Positions 35,601-45,400 of a stretch of DNA of 64,000 nucleotides are shown here, in pieces. Below the pieces are notes generated by a model. That model searched no databases. It was not told the origin of the DNA and saw only the letters and a program-made list of their open reading frames with translations. Both the position numbers and the translations under genes were made by a program. Origin of the DNA: Trogon surrucura (taxonomy: Eukaryota > Chordata > Aves > Trogoniformes > Trogonidae); NCBI GenBank assembly GCA_020746105.1, contig CM036619.1, forward strand, positions 55,933,135 through 55,997,134, read 5' to 3'. Numbering within the stretch: position 1 is the stretch's first letter; every line of letters begins with the position of its first letter.

Positions 35601-37578
35601 AGTTTTATCACGTTAGACAAAAGTTGGCAAATTCTATGAATAAAAAATTAATCCCTTTCCTCTGCATTAAATCAAATTCTCAAACTGACAGGAAAAGTCA
35701 TGAAATGCCCATACTCATACCCATAAACTTTTCTCTGTTTTTTTTGGTCCAAGTTTAAATGAGCAGTTCTTAGTGGCTCTGTGTTTACTGGGGACCAGTT
35801 TCATGTGTCTTAGTGTTAGCATGAATTGGAGGAACCTAAAATCATCCTTGAAATATGATTTGTTGAGTTTTGTGGCTTTAACATCAATTTTCAGTGGTAA
35901 AACTAAGACAAAAATCTCACCTTTAATGAGATGTGGTAGTATCTTTGGTGTATATGTGAGGATCAGGGACCTTTTAATCCAGAATATTTGTGGAACTTTC
36001 TGCTATAATATATCTAACTTACAAATGGGGAAATATTATTATAAAGCTTCCCTTTTGTACAACATGTTTTACAAAGTAATATTTTTTAAAATAAGTATAG
36101 TATTTTTTATAAAACCCTTGCTATGTTTACTGTGCAGCCAGTGAAGAATAGTTTGAATAGTCAAAGCACCACATCTACAATTTCAGTTAAAAATCAAAAA
36201 CTCTTTGAGATATGTAAAATTATTATTCGGGTAAAAAGAAAAAAATATTTATGATGGTACTAGGACCTTAGAGTTTGGGTTAGGTGTTTTCTCTTGTCAA
36301 GTCTGAACAATTTTTTAAAATTCTATCTAAACAGGAAGAAAGTCGTATTACTTCCGTAGGTAGTGTGCTCTTTCACATATCTGTGTACTGCGAAGTGTTT
36401 TTATCTCAGTTGCATCTGGGTGAATTGTCTCACAGTAAGACACCTTGGTTTCAGTACGTTTAATTTATATGGTGAAACTGAGATCATTTAGGAAATCACT
36501 CTGTAAATACTAAATTACAAATATAAAATTACCTGTAATTATTAATGTAGTACTGTTGCTTATGCCCTGTTTCCTTTTTCTCCTCCTCTTTTTTTTCTCC
36601 TGATATGTATCTTCTTAAAAGTGCCAATCAATGGTAAGTTGCCCATTTGCCCCATGGAAGAGATGTGGAGGGTTGGGAGAGTATGTGTCTCATAAAAGTT
36701 TTAACCAGCCCACTGGGTTCTCTTGTTTGTTGGCTTGCATGTCAGTTGACATATTACATTCCATGCCTAATGTGATGGCTCATGATATACTGTGATCCTA
36801 AAGCATGTTCAGCAGCCAGTCAAGACATTTTTCCTGATCAGAGGTCCTTTGCATTTGTCTTGTTGTAGTTTGTCTCCAAATGTTGTATCAGATCTACGTT
36901 TTCATTGCAGTCCTAGCTTGATGAAACCATAAGCCATTTTGTGCATCTTTTTTATTTTGCTCACTCCAAACATTTGCTCTAAATTTGCAGTGTAAAATAT
37001 AGCACTTCAATAAGCTAAGATGAATACAAGTCCAATTTCATTCCGTGGGACTTGTTGAAGTTTCAGGATGAAACTTCTGTGCAGTTGAGAACCAAATACC
37101 TAATTAAAAACGTTTGAAATCAGCTAGTGATACTTAAAATAATATTAGAGTTCGGACTGCTCTGCAATGCTTCCATTGTAGAACCATGGACTTTGCCTCA
37201 TTCCAATCAGTCTTGCGATTTCCTTGTGTAAACTGCTCCATGGGTTTGCTGTTCTTCTGGTGTAGCCTTCACAGACAGAAGCACTGCTGATGGTGTCAGA
37301 TTTTTGCCATTCCTCTAGAAATCTGTGTAACTTATATTTCTATTAATAAGTCAAAATGAGCCAGTACATTATGAGATACTCTTTTTCTAGATGAAACCCA
37401 CACGATGGTCAGTGACACAAGCAGCCTGGTCCAATCCCATACCTACAAGAAGCGAGATCCAGTGGATGTGCCCTACCAGACCGGACAGCTTCATCCAGCC
37501 ATCCGTGTAGCTGACTTGCTACAGCACATCACCCAAATGAAGTGTGCAGAAGGCTATGGATTCAAAGAGGAGTATGAA
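29520..37578 (+). CDS. PTPRM: PTPRM (RPTP-mu), partial: five juxtamembrane exons
   Basis: Joined exons 29520-29671, 32195-32269, 32498-32524, 36622-36633 and 37391-37578 form one continuous reading frame with GT-AG introns throughout. The product is the cytoplasmic juxtamembrane part of receptor-type protein tyrosine phosphatase mu, a homophilic cell-adhesion receptor of the MAM/Ig/FN3 (R2B) class that acts on cadherin-catenin contacts. Seen here are a basic start (KLAKKRKE), a Ser/Thr-rich linker, an optional 13-residue insert, and the helical wedge segment ([12 protein letters not shown]...EEYE) that precedes phosphatase domain D1. Residue choice ([36 protein letters not shown]) fits PTPRM as I remember it better than PTPRK, PTPRT or PTPRU. 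The extracellular, transmembrane and catalytic exons lie outside the window or were not found. The flanking introns exceed 29 kb and 26 kb, in keeping with the very large size of this gene in vertebrates. Confidence 0.95.
29672..32194 (+). other. PTPRM: PTPRM intron, 2.5 kb
   Basis: The donor GTAAGT follows 29671, and the acceptor TTTGCAG ends at 32194. No repeats or other genes were recognised. A T-rich run (29689-29712) follows the donor closely and may be a U-rich splicing enhancer or merely low-complexity sequence. Confidence 0.85.
32195..32269 (+). CDS. PTPRM: PTPRM exon: Ser/Thr-rich juxtamembrane linker
   Basis: This 75-nt exon has acceptor TTTGCAG ending at 32194, preceded by the pyrimidine-rich stretch GTTTCTCTTT, and donor GTAACT at 32270. 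The first two bases complete the Ser codon opened by the previous exon. The product then reads [16 protein letters not shown] and TVPNSYYP, and the final G opens an Asp codon (phase 1). The piece is unstructured and rich in Ser and Thr, so it is a plausible site for phosphorylation. It matches the PTPRM linker as I remember it, with one visible Ser-to-Thr change. Because it ends in phase 1, it can splice in frame to the 27-nt exon, to the 12-nt exon, or directly to the exon at 37391. Confidence 0.94.
32270..32497 (+). other. PTPRM: PTPRM short intron (228 nt) before the 27-nt microexon
   Basis: This is much shorter than its neighbours. Donor is GTAACT and acceptor is ATGACAG. It holds a short (TA)n-like stretch at about 32358-32376, the CT-rich run 32447-32460, and TGC motifs 17-29 nt upstream of the microexon. 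Such an arrangement is known from regulated microexons; regulation here is inferred, not shown. Confidence 0.82.
32447..32481 (+). promoter_or_regulatory. CT-rich run and TGC motifs upstream of the 27-nt microexon
   Basis: TTCTCTCTCTTTTT (32447-32460) is followed by CTGC at 32468-32471 and 32478-32481, with a branch-point-like TTGAC between them. CU-rich elements and UGC motifs close to weak acceptors are known at neural microexons controlled by PTB proteins and SRRM4. That this one is so regulated is inference. Confidence 0.5.
32498..32524 (+). CDS. PTPRM: PTPRM 27-nt cassette microexon (PFVPTAIL)
   Basis: A 27-nt exon between acceptor ATGACAG (AG at 32496-32497) and donor GTGAGA at 32525. 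With the G left by the upstream exon it reads D-PFVPTAIL and leaves a G for the next codon, so it is phase 1 to phase 1 and can be skipped in frame. It adds nine residues to the juxtamembrane linker. The acceptor is weak, since the bases next to it (TATGATGTATGACAG) are not pyrimidine-rich. A CT-rich run lies further up at 32447-32460, TGC trinucleotides occur at 32469 and 32479, and a branch-point-like TTGAC has its A at 32476. The encoded peptide matches the first part of the 13-residue insert known in an alternative PTPRM isoform, as I recall it. Confidence 0.9.
   Translation: MHLCQLQF
32525..36621 (+). other. PTPRM: PTPRM intron, 4.1 kb, between the two microexons
   Basis: Donor GTGAGA, acceptor AAAAG. 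The last 60 nt include the 31-nt pyrimidine tract. I recognised no transposable element here. A stretch around 35500-35600, containing a motif similar to CCCAAAGTGCTTTGCAG, resembles old dispersed vertebrate repeats, but I cannot name it. Confidence 0.8.
36570..36600 (+). promoter_or_regulatory. Pyrimidine tract upstream of the 12-nt microexon
   Basis: Thirty-one bases with no purine, including TCTCCTCCTC and TTTTTTTTCTCC, end 21 nt before the exon. It should serve as the U2AF site, and its CU-rich composition is also suitable for PTB-type repressors. Role inferred from position and composition. Confidence 0.65.
36622..36633 (+). CDS. PTPRM: PTPRM 12-nt cassette microexon (VPIN)
   Basis: A 12-nt exon, TGCCAATCAATG, between acceptor AAAAG (AG at 36620-36621) and the very strong donor GTAAGT at 36634. 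The G from the preceding exon plus these bases read V-P-I-N and leave G for the next Asp codon, so it is again phase 1 to phase 1. A pure pyrimidine tract of 31 nt lies at 36570-36600, followed by a branch-point-like CTGAT whose A is at 36603. The exon is too short for gene finders. The case rests on three facts: VPIN followed by DETHTM is the expected continuation of PFVPTAIL in PTPRM, the splice sites are correct on both sides, and the phase fits exactly. Confidence 0.87.
36634..37390 (+). other. PTPRM: PTPRM intron, 757 nt, after the 12-nt microexon
   Basis: Donor GTAAGT and acceptor TTTTTCTAG, both strong. No repeat or other gene was recognised. Confidence 0.85.
37391..37578 (+). CDS. PTPRM: PTPRM exon: wedge region before phosphatase domain D1
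   Basis: This 188-nt exon has acceptor TTTTTCTAG ending at 37390 and donor GTAAGT at 37579. Two bases complete the Asp codon, then 62 codons follow from ETHTM to GFKEEYE, ending at phase 0. The first part ([14 protein letters not shown]) is the distal linker. The second part ([22 protein letters not shown] and [13 protein letters not shown]) is the conserved helix-turn-helix wedge that begins the membrane-proximal phosphatase domain in R2B receptors. Relative to remembered human PTPRM there are conservative changes only (Val for Ala after ETHTM, Asp for Glu and Val for Ala in KKRDPVDVP). The next expected exon, which starts with the SFFEGQ block, is not found in the remaining 26 kb. Confidence 0.96.
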
Positions 37579-37951
37579 GTAAGTGTCAGGTCTAATGATC
37601 TGATTATTATGTCTTCTGCACTGTTGGCTTTATCTGTCTACTACCTGTACGGCAGAACAGGAAAAATAATTACTCAACCAAGTCAGCCAGCTGCCATGTG
37701 AGGGAAGATACTGAATGGAAAGGATCATCTCTACATTGAGCAAACTTTCTGACTGTAACCAGCTGGGATGACAAGTGAGACATAAAAACCTTTCCTGGAG
37801 ATCTGTCTAATTCTTACTGCATAAAGTTGAACATGCAAGAAAACCCAACCCAAAACAGGTCCACTAGTGTTCTCCCAGAACTTCCCTTGTTTTTCTTTTA
37901 CTATTGAGGAGTATTTCTTTTTTTCTGCAGTTCTGCATCACAGATTGTCTA

Positions 37952-38657
37952 ATCACAGTTATCCCTTGCTGTATCACTACACACTCTTGTAAAAAGTCCT
38001 CCCCAGCTTTCCTGTAGGCCCCCTTCAGATACCAAAAGGCTGCTCTAAGGTCTCCTTGGAGCCTTCTCCTCTCCAAACTGAACAGCCCCACTCTCCCAGC
38101 CTGTTCTCATAGGGGAGATGCTCCAACCCCCGACCATCTTCGTGGCCCTCCTCTGTACTCTCTTCAACAGGTCTGTGTCCTTCTTAAATTGAGGGCCCCA
38201 GAGCTGAACACAATGCTCCAAGTGGGGTCTCATGGGAGTGGAGGGAAAGAAACACCTCCCTTGAGCTGCTAACCACGCTTCTATTGATGCAGCCCAGGGT
38301 ACACTTGGCTTTCTAGGCTGCTAATGTACATTACCAGGTCGTGTTAAACTTCTTGTCAACCAGCACTCCCAGGTCCTTTTCCACAGGGCTGCTCTCAATC
38401 CACTCATCACCCAGCTTTTATTTGTGCTTGGGATTGCCACAATCCATATGCAGAGCCTTGCACGTGGCCGTGTTGAACTCAGTGAGGTTTGCACAGGCCC
38501 ACCTCTTAATCCTGTCCAGGTCCCTCTGGATGGCATTCCTTCCCTCCAGCGTGTTGACTGCCCCACACAACTTGATGTCACCAGGTGTGCGGAGGGTACG
38601 CTCCATCCCACTGTCTGTGTCATTGACAAATGTATTAAATATCCTGGCAAATACTGC
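37952..38657 (-). mobile_element. CR1 LINE fragment, end of ORF2, both ends missing
   Basis: On the minus strand it encodes reverse transcriptase C-terminal text with stops and frameshifts: HLEHCVQLWGPQFKKDTDLL and [11 protein letters not shown] in one frame, and TDSGMERTLRTPGDIKLCGAVN and TLEGRNAIQRDLDRIKRWAC in another. The + strand shows the matching phrases, such as CTTTGTACTCTCTTCAACAGGTC-type and CCTGTCCAGGTCCCTCTGGATGGCA. The terminal ATTCTATG repeat is absent, so this copy lacks its 3' end as well as its 5' end. It lies about 370 bp after the PTPRM donor at 37579. Confidence 0.9.
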
Positions 38658-39051
38658 AAGAATGCAGCACATTGCACTGAAGATCCTGTCTTTCTTCTGA
38701 AAAGGGTCAGTGAAAAAAGCAAAAAACAAGCAGAATTTGTTCTCATGCCCAAAATTAACAGTAGTATTATGCATGACTTCAAAAGCTTAGTTTTGCTGAA
38801 GAGTCTCAGGTGTGCACTGATCCTCATCTATATCTTGTGTGGAATGAACAGAGGCTTATCAACATATCTTGTCTAATGTGAGGGAGGATTTGAGATTCTT
38901 TAAAATCTGCTTAGGTCCAATGTTTTAATTGTTAAGGTTTAAAAATGTATGTCCTTTGTCCACTTTTAGCTCAGATTTTAAGTTTATTCTTGTGAATGAT
39001 TCTAACGTACAGGAACACTCTAACAGGGGTTGATAAGACATCTTCAGTGAA

Positions 39052-39493
39052 TAGAATCATAGAATGGCCTAGGTTGGAAGGGACCCTAGAGATCATCTAA
39101 TCCAACCTCCCTGCCATAGGCAGGGATGCCCTTAACTAGATCAATTGGCCTCATCCAACCTGGCCTTGAACATCTCCAGGGAGAGGGCATCCACAGCCTC
39201 TCTGGGCAATCTACTTCAGAGTCTTGCCACCCTCGTGCTGAAGAATTTCTTCTTAAGAGCCCATCTAAATCTGTTGTCCTACCATTTAAATCCATTTCCC
39301 CTTGTCCTATTGCTGGACACTCCTGTTAAAAGTCCCTCTCCAGCCTTCCTGTAGGTACCTTTTGGGAACTGGAAGGCAGTTATAAGGTCCCCCAAGAGTC
39401 TTGTTCAGGCTGAACATCGCAGCTACCTCTGCCTGTCTTCATAGCAGAGGTCCTCTAGCCCCTGGATCATCTTTGTGGCCCTCTGAATACTTT
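39052..39493 (-). mobile_element. CR1 LINE, 5'-truncated 3' end (GGCCTAGG type)
   Basis: It starts with AGAATCATAGAATGGCCTAGG and continues TTGGAAGGGACCCTAGAGATCATC, TCCAACCTCCCTGCC, CCAACCTGGCCTTGAACATCTC and CACAGCCTCTCTGGGCAA. It then runs into the end of ORF2 (AAGAATTTCTTCTTAAGAG; CCCCTTGTCCTATTGCTGG). The 5' break is near GTGGCCCTCTGAATAC. It belongs to the same 3' UTR type as the CR1 at 61.3 kb and the SINE tails. Confidence 0.92.
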
Positions 39494-42400
39494 CTCACAA
39501 GATTATGATTCAGTGGATTTGAACCCAAAAACAAGTAGCATAAATACATTACTTCACAGAGAAATGCATAAGATTGATCCACAGGTTTGGACTGTAAGTT
39601 GCCAAAATTTTAATAGGAGTGCATGAAAATTTATGAGATAATTTTGATTGATCAGGTAGGAAGATGCACTGCATATGAACTTGTGGGGTCTGATATGTAG
39701 GCAGACTTGAAGCTGTCACCTTTGAAATACTCTTAACTTTTAATACATTATAGGAACTGTGATCTAAGATGATGTGATTAGATTTTTCTTAAAAAAAAGT
39801 ATTCCCTGCCATGTGGTCTAGGAATCAAATACTGATCACCAGCAGCCCATCCCCCCCATTTCCAGGACCGGGCTACACCTCACGGAGCTTTTATCTGCCT
39901 CTGTATGTGGTGGTGTCCATTTGTCCAGCTGAGGAACCTGTCCAAATTTCATTGCATCTCCAACCCAATACAAAGGCCTAAATTTCCTTTACTTGGAAAC
40001 TGAAATGTGAGAAATCAGAGGAACAGTCATAAATGGGCCTTACTGTGATGTAACTCGGACGTAGCCAGTGAGAAGCAGAGTGATACATATTCAATTTTAA
40101 TTCTGTCTTCTCAAAGTGCAAGCCAGCAAAAAAGAAATCTCTTCTCATTCGTGTGATAGAGAGAGAAGGGAGGAGGAAAACCAGCAAAAGTTGTTTAAAT
40201 TACTTCCACCCTGTAAGACAAGCAACAATTTCTCTTTTGGGCATGCCCGAGTGTGCACTGCCCTAGAGGCTCAATATACCGGGCTTAAGTTTTAAATGTA
40301 GGAACTAATGTATTCACTGCTGCAGGTCCTTCAGGATGACTAATACAATTATTACTACATTACTGAGTTTTTACACATGTGCATACTGCTTGCATTTTAC
40401 AAGAGAGGATGTTTTTTTGAAGTTTGTGCTTTGTCTTGCCAACTTCATGTTATAACAATTGCTTAAATACGTAATTGTTTAAGCTGGTATTTGTAGTGTT
40501 AGGCTTCCAAAGCCCCTGCTTCAGGCCACTTCCAAAGTCACTGATGACATTTTTTTCCCCTAAAATGTAGAAAACAGTTCATTCCCAGAAGGAGCTAATC
40601 ACTTGTCAACTTTCATTTGTGTAGCTGACTTAAACAAGTTTGTTCCCGTGAGGTTTTTTTTATGTTACTCTTATTTAAAAATGATAGAATTGAGAATTCT
40701 TGTCTTTGGAAAAGATTTGCTCATCAACCAAAACCTTTTATACCAGCATTAAGCCTAGAGGAAAGCTACAATTAATTTATAAAAAAAACCCCAATGACTG
40801 TAAAATGGAATTTATAATGCAACCAATAATATGGCTTTTTAACTACAGCGGATCAAATGATGCTGCTGAGAAACAGTTTCCAGGAAAATCACTTAATTTT
40901 GAGCTTACCAAGCTGGTAAATGGCATCCCATTACAGGCAGTAGGTGTAGTCATGACTAATGCCAGTAGATGCAATACATTAAGGTGCAGTTTATTAATAG
41001 TGGCAGGAAAGAGGGACTTAGAATACTGCAGCTGTATTTGAAAAAATCCTCTTTATATATGGAAATCATCTATAATCAGAATGAACCATAACTAGCCTTA
41101 TCTTTGAGGGTTTTTTTCCATTAAACTACTGCAGTATTGCTGGTTTTCCTCTATACATGATGAAAAACTGCCCAATATATTCTACTACTGCTAAGATCCT
41201 GAATCTCTTTGTGTATGCTGCTGTCAGACTGATGCTGTCCTTTTTACAAGGTTGAACTAGGCAACCAAAGAATTTTTTCCTTATAAATTATCAGAAGGAT
41301 AACTGTCCAAATGAAAAGGAAGAAATACTTTGGCAGGGGATTTGTTTTGAATGAAGTCTCATAGATGATTTTTGCTCTAACAAGACAGCAGGATTATATA
41401 GTCTCACCAGGGAAAGAGTTTGATTCAAGAGAAATTCACACAGGATTCACTCTGAAAATAAATCTGTTGAACCGAACAGAAAGCAAAGTAGCACATTACC
41501 CATTAGCAGCTCTTCAGAGGAGTGCAAAGATAGAGAGCGCTTAGTCATGCATAGTTTTGTTTTAAAATGAAACTTAATAATTAGGGCCACTACTCTCAGT
41601 AATTAGGGCTATAGTTCACAGTCTAAACTCGTCTTTGTCTTTTAAGTCCTGTTGGCTTTGTGCACAAGTTTTTGGAGCAACATGACTGATACAAAGGATA
41701 AAGTTGAAAAATCATCTTTGACCAAGAGCAGGTTGCTACTTAGTCACTCGTTGCTCGACTCTGCACCAGTATTACCCACCTGAGATTGTGCCTTTTTATT
41801 CTCCCTTTGGGAGAAGCTGAGCTACTTTGGCTTTCATCACTGAGAAGGCTTTAGTTAAATATCAGCAGGGAAACGTCGCACAGCCTGTCCTTGTTCCTGC
41901 GGTGGCACGTCTGAAGGCTCCTGTTCCCTAGAGCAGGATCAGGCCCTGGACCTTAGGTGTAGCAGTGCAGTTTCTGATTTTGTATCTAGCTGAGCCTGTA
42001 GAACAAGAGCAAATACAGACCTGTCCTTAGCAGCACATCAGTTACAGGTTCGCTGCCCATTTTCCCATGTGTTTCTCAGGAGTGGAAGTAACATGGATTC
42101 GTTTCTGTAAGCTGTGGACTCAAATGCAGACCTTCATTTGCGGCCTGGTGGAGTGTGAATGATTGGAGGGGATTGCACAGAAATCCTTAAACTCGGGGAA
42201 ATTTCCACACAGCTACTCTGCAGTAGATCTTTAAAATCCTTTCTATCCCCTGCTGGACCCTTAGAAAGGAGAGATTTTGGCTTGGTTCCAACAGTGTTAG
42301 ACTGACAGGATAACATTGGCCTGATTTTACGTGCAGCTCTACACTAATTGTGGGTTATTTGAGCTGCTCCCCAATACCACAGCATGAGAGAACTTTTACT

Positions 42401-45400
42401 GGTCATGAAGGAGGCTCGTTGCTTATCTCCTTCCTACATGACAGAAACAAAGTAAATAGACAAGGAGAGTGAAAGTGGTCTTTACAATTAATCACTTCTT
42501 TCTCCTTACACCTGCCACCTTTTGGTTTTAGACTCCCTGGTTTCATAGTGCTTTACACTGCAACCTTTTGCAAGGACATCTATCTTGTCACAAGGCCATA
42601 AACACGTAGATGCAAAGAAGCGAGTTCACCTCCTTCCTAAACATATGGACTAGACTACTGGAGATCAGCATAGCTTGGAGTAACTAGGGCAGAAAGAGAG
42701 AAATTCATCAAAATCTTATAATTTTAAATAAGTTTTATTTTTAACCCTGTTTTTGGATCAGCAAAAATTGGTGCTCATTCAGTGTAAATTGTTTCTCTGC
42801 CAAATTAAGGGTAGTTGACATAAGACAGTTTCAAATCGATTTCAGAGTGTCCACACAGGAGCTTGGACTGGTTTAACAGAATTGATCTGAAAACACACCT
42901 TTAATTAAAGCACTGCGACTTTGTGTAGATAAAGCCTTGAAAAATCAATTTCACATTATGTTCCATGACAGGGAGTTCTGAGCTTCCATTATCTCAAAAC
43001 CAAAAGTTCCTCTGAAAAGCCAGGATTTGCAAAGGGTATCCTGCTCAGATCAGCCTCACTTACTAACAGAAGTGTGTCAATAACAGAGTTTAAGAAAGGT
43101 TCCTCTGTGTAGCTTTACCTTTAAGGCCTTCCCCACACCATCTTGTCTTCCCTCTCCTCCCCTCCTGTCAAACACATCCTTTTCTCAAGGTTTTGTGGCA
43201 GTTAACTGTTTCAGTCAGGAAATTATTTTATACTATTATTGTTAAACCAATACTATTCCTAATACAGTAAAGTTATGTACTGTCAAGAGAAACTGCACTG
43301 ATTATGCCCATTTTCTGCTGCATGGTCTTCAGTCTTAGAGGTTGCAGCAATATAACTGTAATAATCTCTAAGTTACCACAGTTAAACAGATGGATACCTA
43401 TGAGGATACAGGCTCAAACAGCATATCAAGGTCAGGAACATGAAATATATTGTCTAATGTATGTTAAACAATTAATTTCAGTTTAGCACTTCTTAGCACC
43501 CATTATAGATTGGTGGAAGTAGTTTAAAATAGGTTGTCTGGTCAGTGTTCAGTTATACCTTGGAGGGGGATTGTGGTCAAAGGCAATCACAGAAAATGGA
43601 TAATTTAAAGGAGATTTGGTGGTGAATGTTGAGAATAATTGGGAGTATGAAAGAAATCCTGTCTTCATAGCAGTATATTCATTGAAATGGTACTTCAGAA
43701 GATATTCAGGCAGATGTGCTGATAGACAATAAAAACAAAGTTTTTGATGAAGTGCACTGGCAGTGAAGTGTCTGAGGTAAACAGACATTGATTTTAAGAA
43801 AATAGGAAAAAAACAGTCTAAAACCAGCAGAAATGTAAATCCTTGTTTTGGGGGGGCAGAAAGAATTACAAGCAATCAGGAAGTTTACCCCACAGATGGC
43901 TGCTTAAGGTTTTGTTATTCAGAAAAATGTCTGACCTAGGACTGAAGTCTAATATATTTCCATTTTCTCCTGTCATGCAAAGGCGTAACAGAGTAGAATC
44001 CTGTCCCTTCAACACAGTCCTCAAGCCACAACTTTACTTTCTCTTTGATTTCACCTGGAAGACAAATTTGCTGCCACATGACACTTATAAGCCTTGTCCT
44101 TCTGGGGCCCTGTTCTGAAATCTTGAAGAGTAGGAAAAATAAGAATTTTGTTGATTTTATGTTGATATAGCTGCTGGCAGGACCCCGCTGGTGGTGCTTT
44201 TTCTGCATGTGTTCATTGTGACTGCAACTGGCCTGCCTCACCTTCAACCTGTACATTTTTATCGTGCTTTTTTCTCTGATTTTATTTGATATTCTGCGAC
44301 ACCAGCTGAGACAGTCAATACCACAATCAGTGCAGGTTGTTTTTTATCCCACAAGACACAAATTACAAAGAAAGCAGAAAGGCTCTGAAACATTGGGTGG
44401 GAATGGAGGAATTAGTCCACAGTGTAAAATACACAAAGGAGAACATCTGCATCCCGCAGAACTGAGGGCAGGTAACTGTTTGTCTCTCTATTTTTATAAT
44501 AATGACAAAGCTCATTAGCGATCATAAATGTAACAGAAATAGAGACAGAAGTAAAACAGTGGGAATTTGTCCTGTGAAAACAGTGTGGGAAATTGTTGAA
44601 AATTTAAATCTGTAAAAATCATTGCTATTCTTTTTTGTGAAGTTTCGTCTGTTTAGATGGGGCTCAGAATATTCACCTGAATGCCCACTTGAATCTTTAA
44701 TACTGGAAAGTTGCAGTGGTCTGATAATAGGCATATATTATTATGTAAGTGTTCTCTCCCATGGAAAATGAAGGATAACCACAACTAATGATGATGTAAA
44801 GATCCTGTATGTGAGGTATTTCTCCTTTACAAAAGGACTGTGTTCAGAAAAATCAGTTTCTTGAAATTCCCGTGAGATCTGCGACAGCCTTCCATGAATC
44901 CCAAGTAACTCGTTCCTGCTTAGGTTTATCCCAGACTCTTGGACACTGGAAACCTTGGCTCTGGGGAGATCATGGCCAGAGAGTTCAAAAGCAGTAGTAA
45001 AACTGAGCAGCTACCATGTCCACAAAACATGTTTTGGTCTGGAAACCCTAAGGTACTCCAGATCAATACAAAATTGTTGAAACAAAGTCATCCTAAACTA
45101 GAAACAACTTTGACTAGTAAATAGTCTATGTTATTAGTGACAGAACATCCCAATGCATGCGATATCTCTTTAATTCCTTAATAAGTCTCATAACAAAATG
45201 AATGACTTCCAGTTGTTGATCAGTAAGAGTCATTTGCCAACAGTTTTAGCTGGATGGCAGTTAATAGGAGTTTGTTTGGTGTTTTTTTTGGTTCAGAGGA
45301 AAGACATTTAGTTTGCTGAATGTTGCTTGGTGTGTCAGCCAGTTTTATGCAATTCTGAACCTATCCTTAGTAGCTGTGAATTTCTGTTCTTAACAAATTT

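Noticed and set aside
35773-36144. 123-residue + strand frame
   Set aside because: AT-rich, no recognised domain, inside a PTPRM intron. Read as a chance frame.
29520-37578. Assignment to PTPRK, PTPRT or PTPRU instead of PTPRM
   Set aside because: The linker residues ([38 protein letters not shown]) fit PTPRM. From memory, PTPRK reads KLAKKQKETQ at the first position and differs further on.
38321-38876. Overlapping frames of 118-168 residues on both strands
   Set aside because: All fall in or beside the CR1 fragment at 37952-38657. Only the frames with RDLDRIKRWAC-type text correspond to the LINE, and the rest are shadows.
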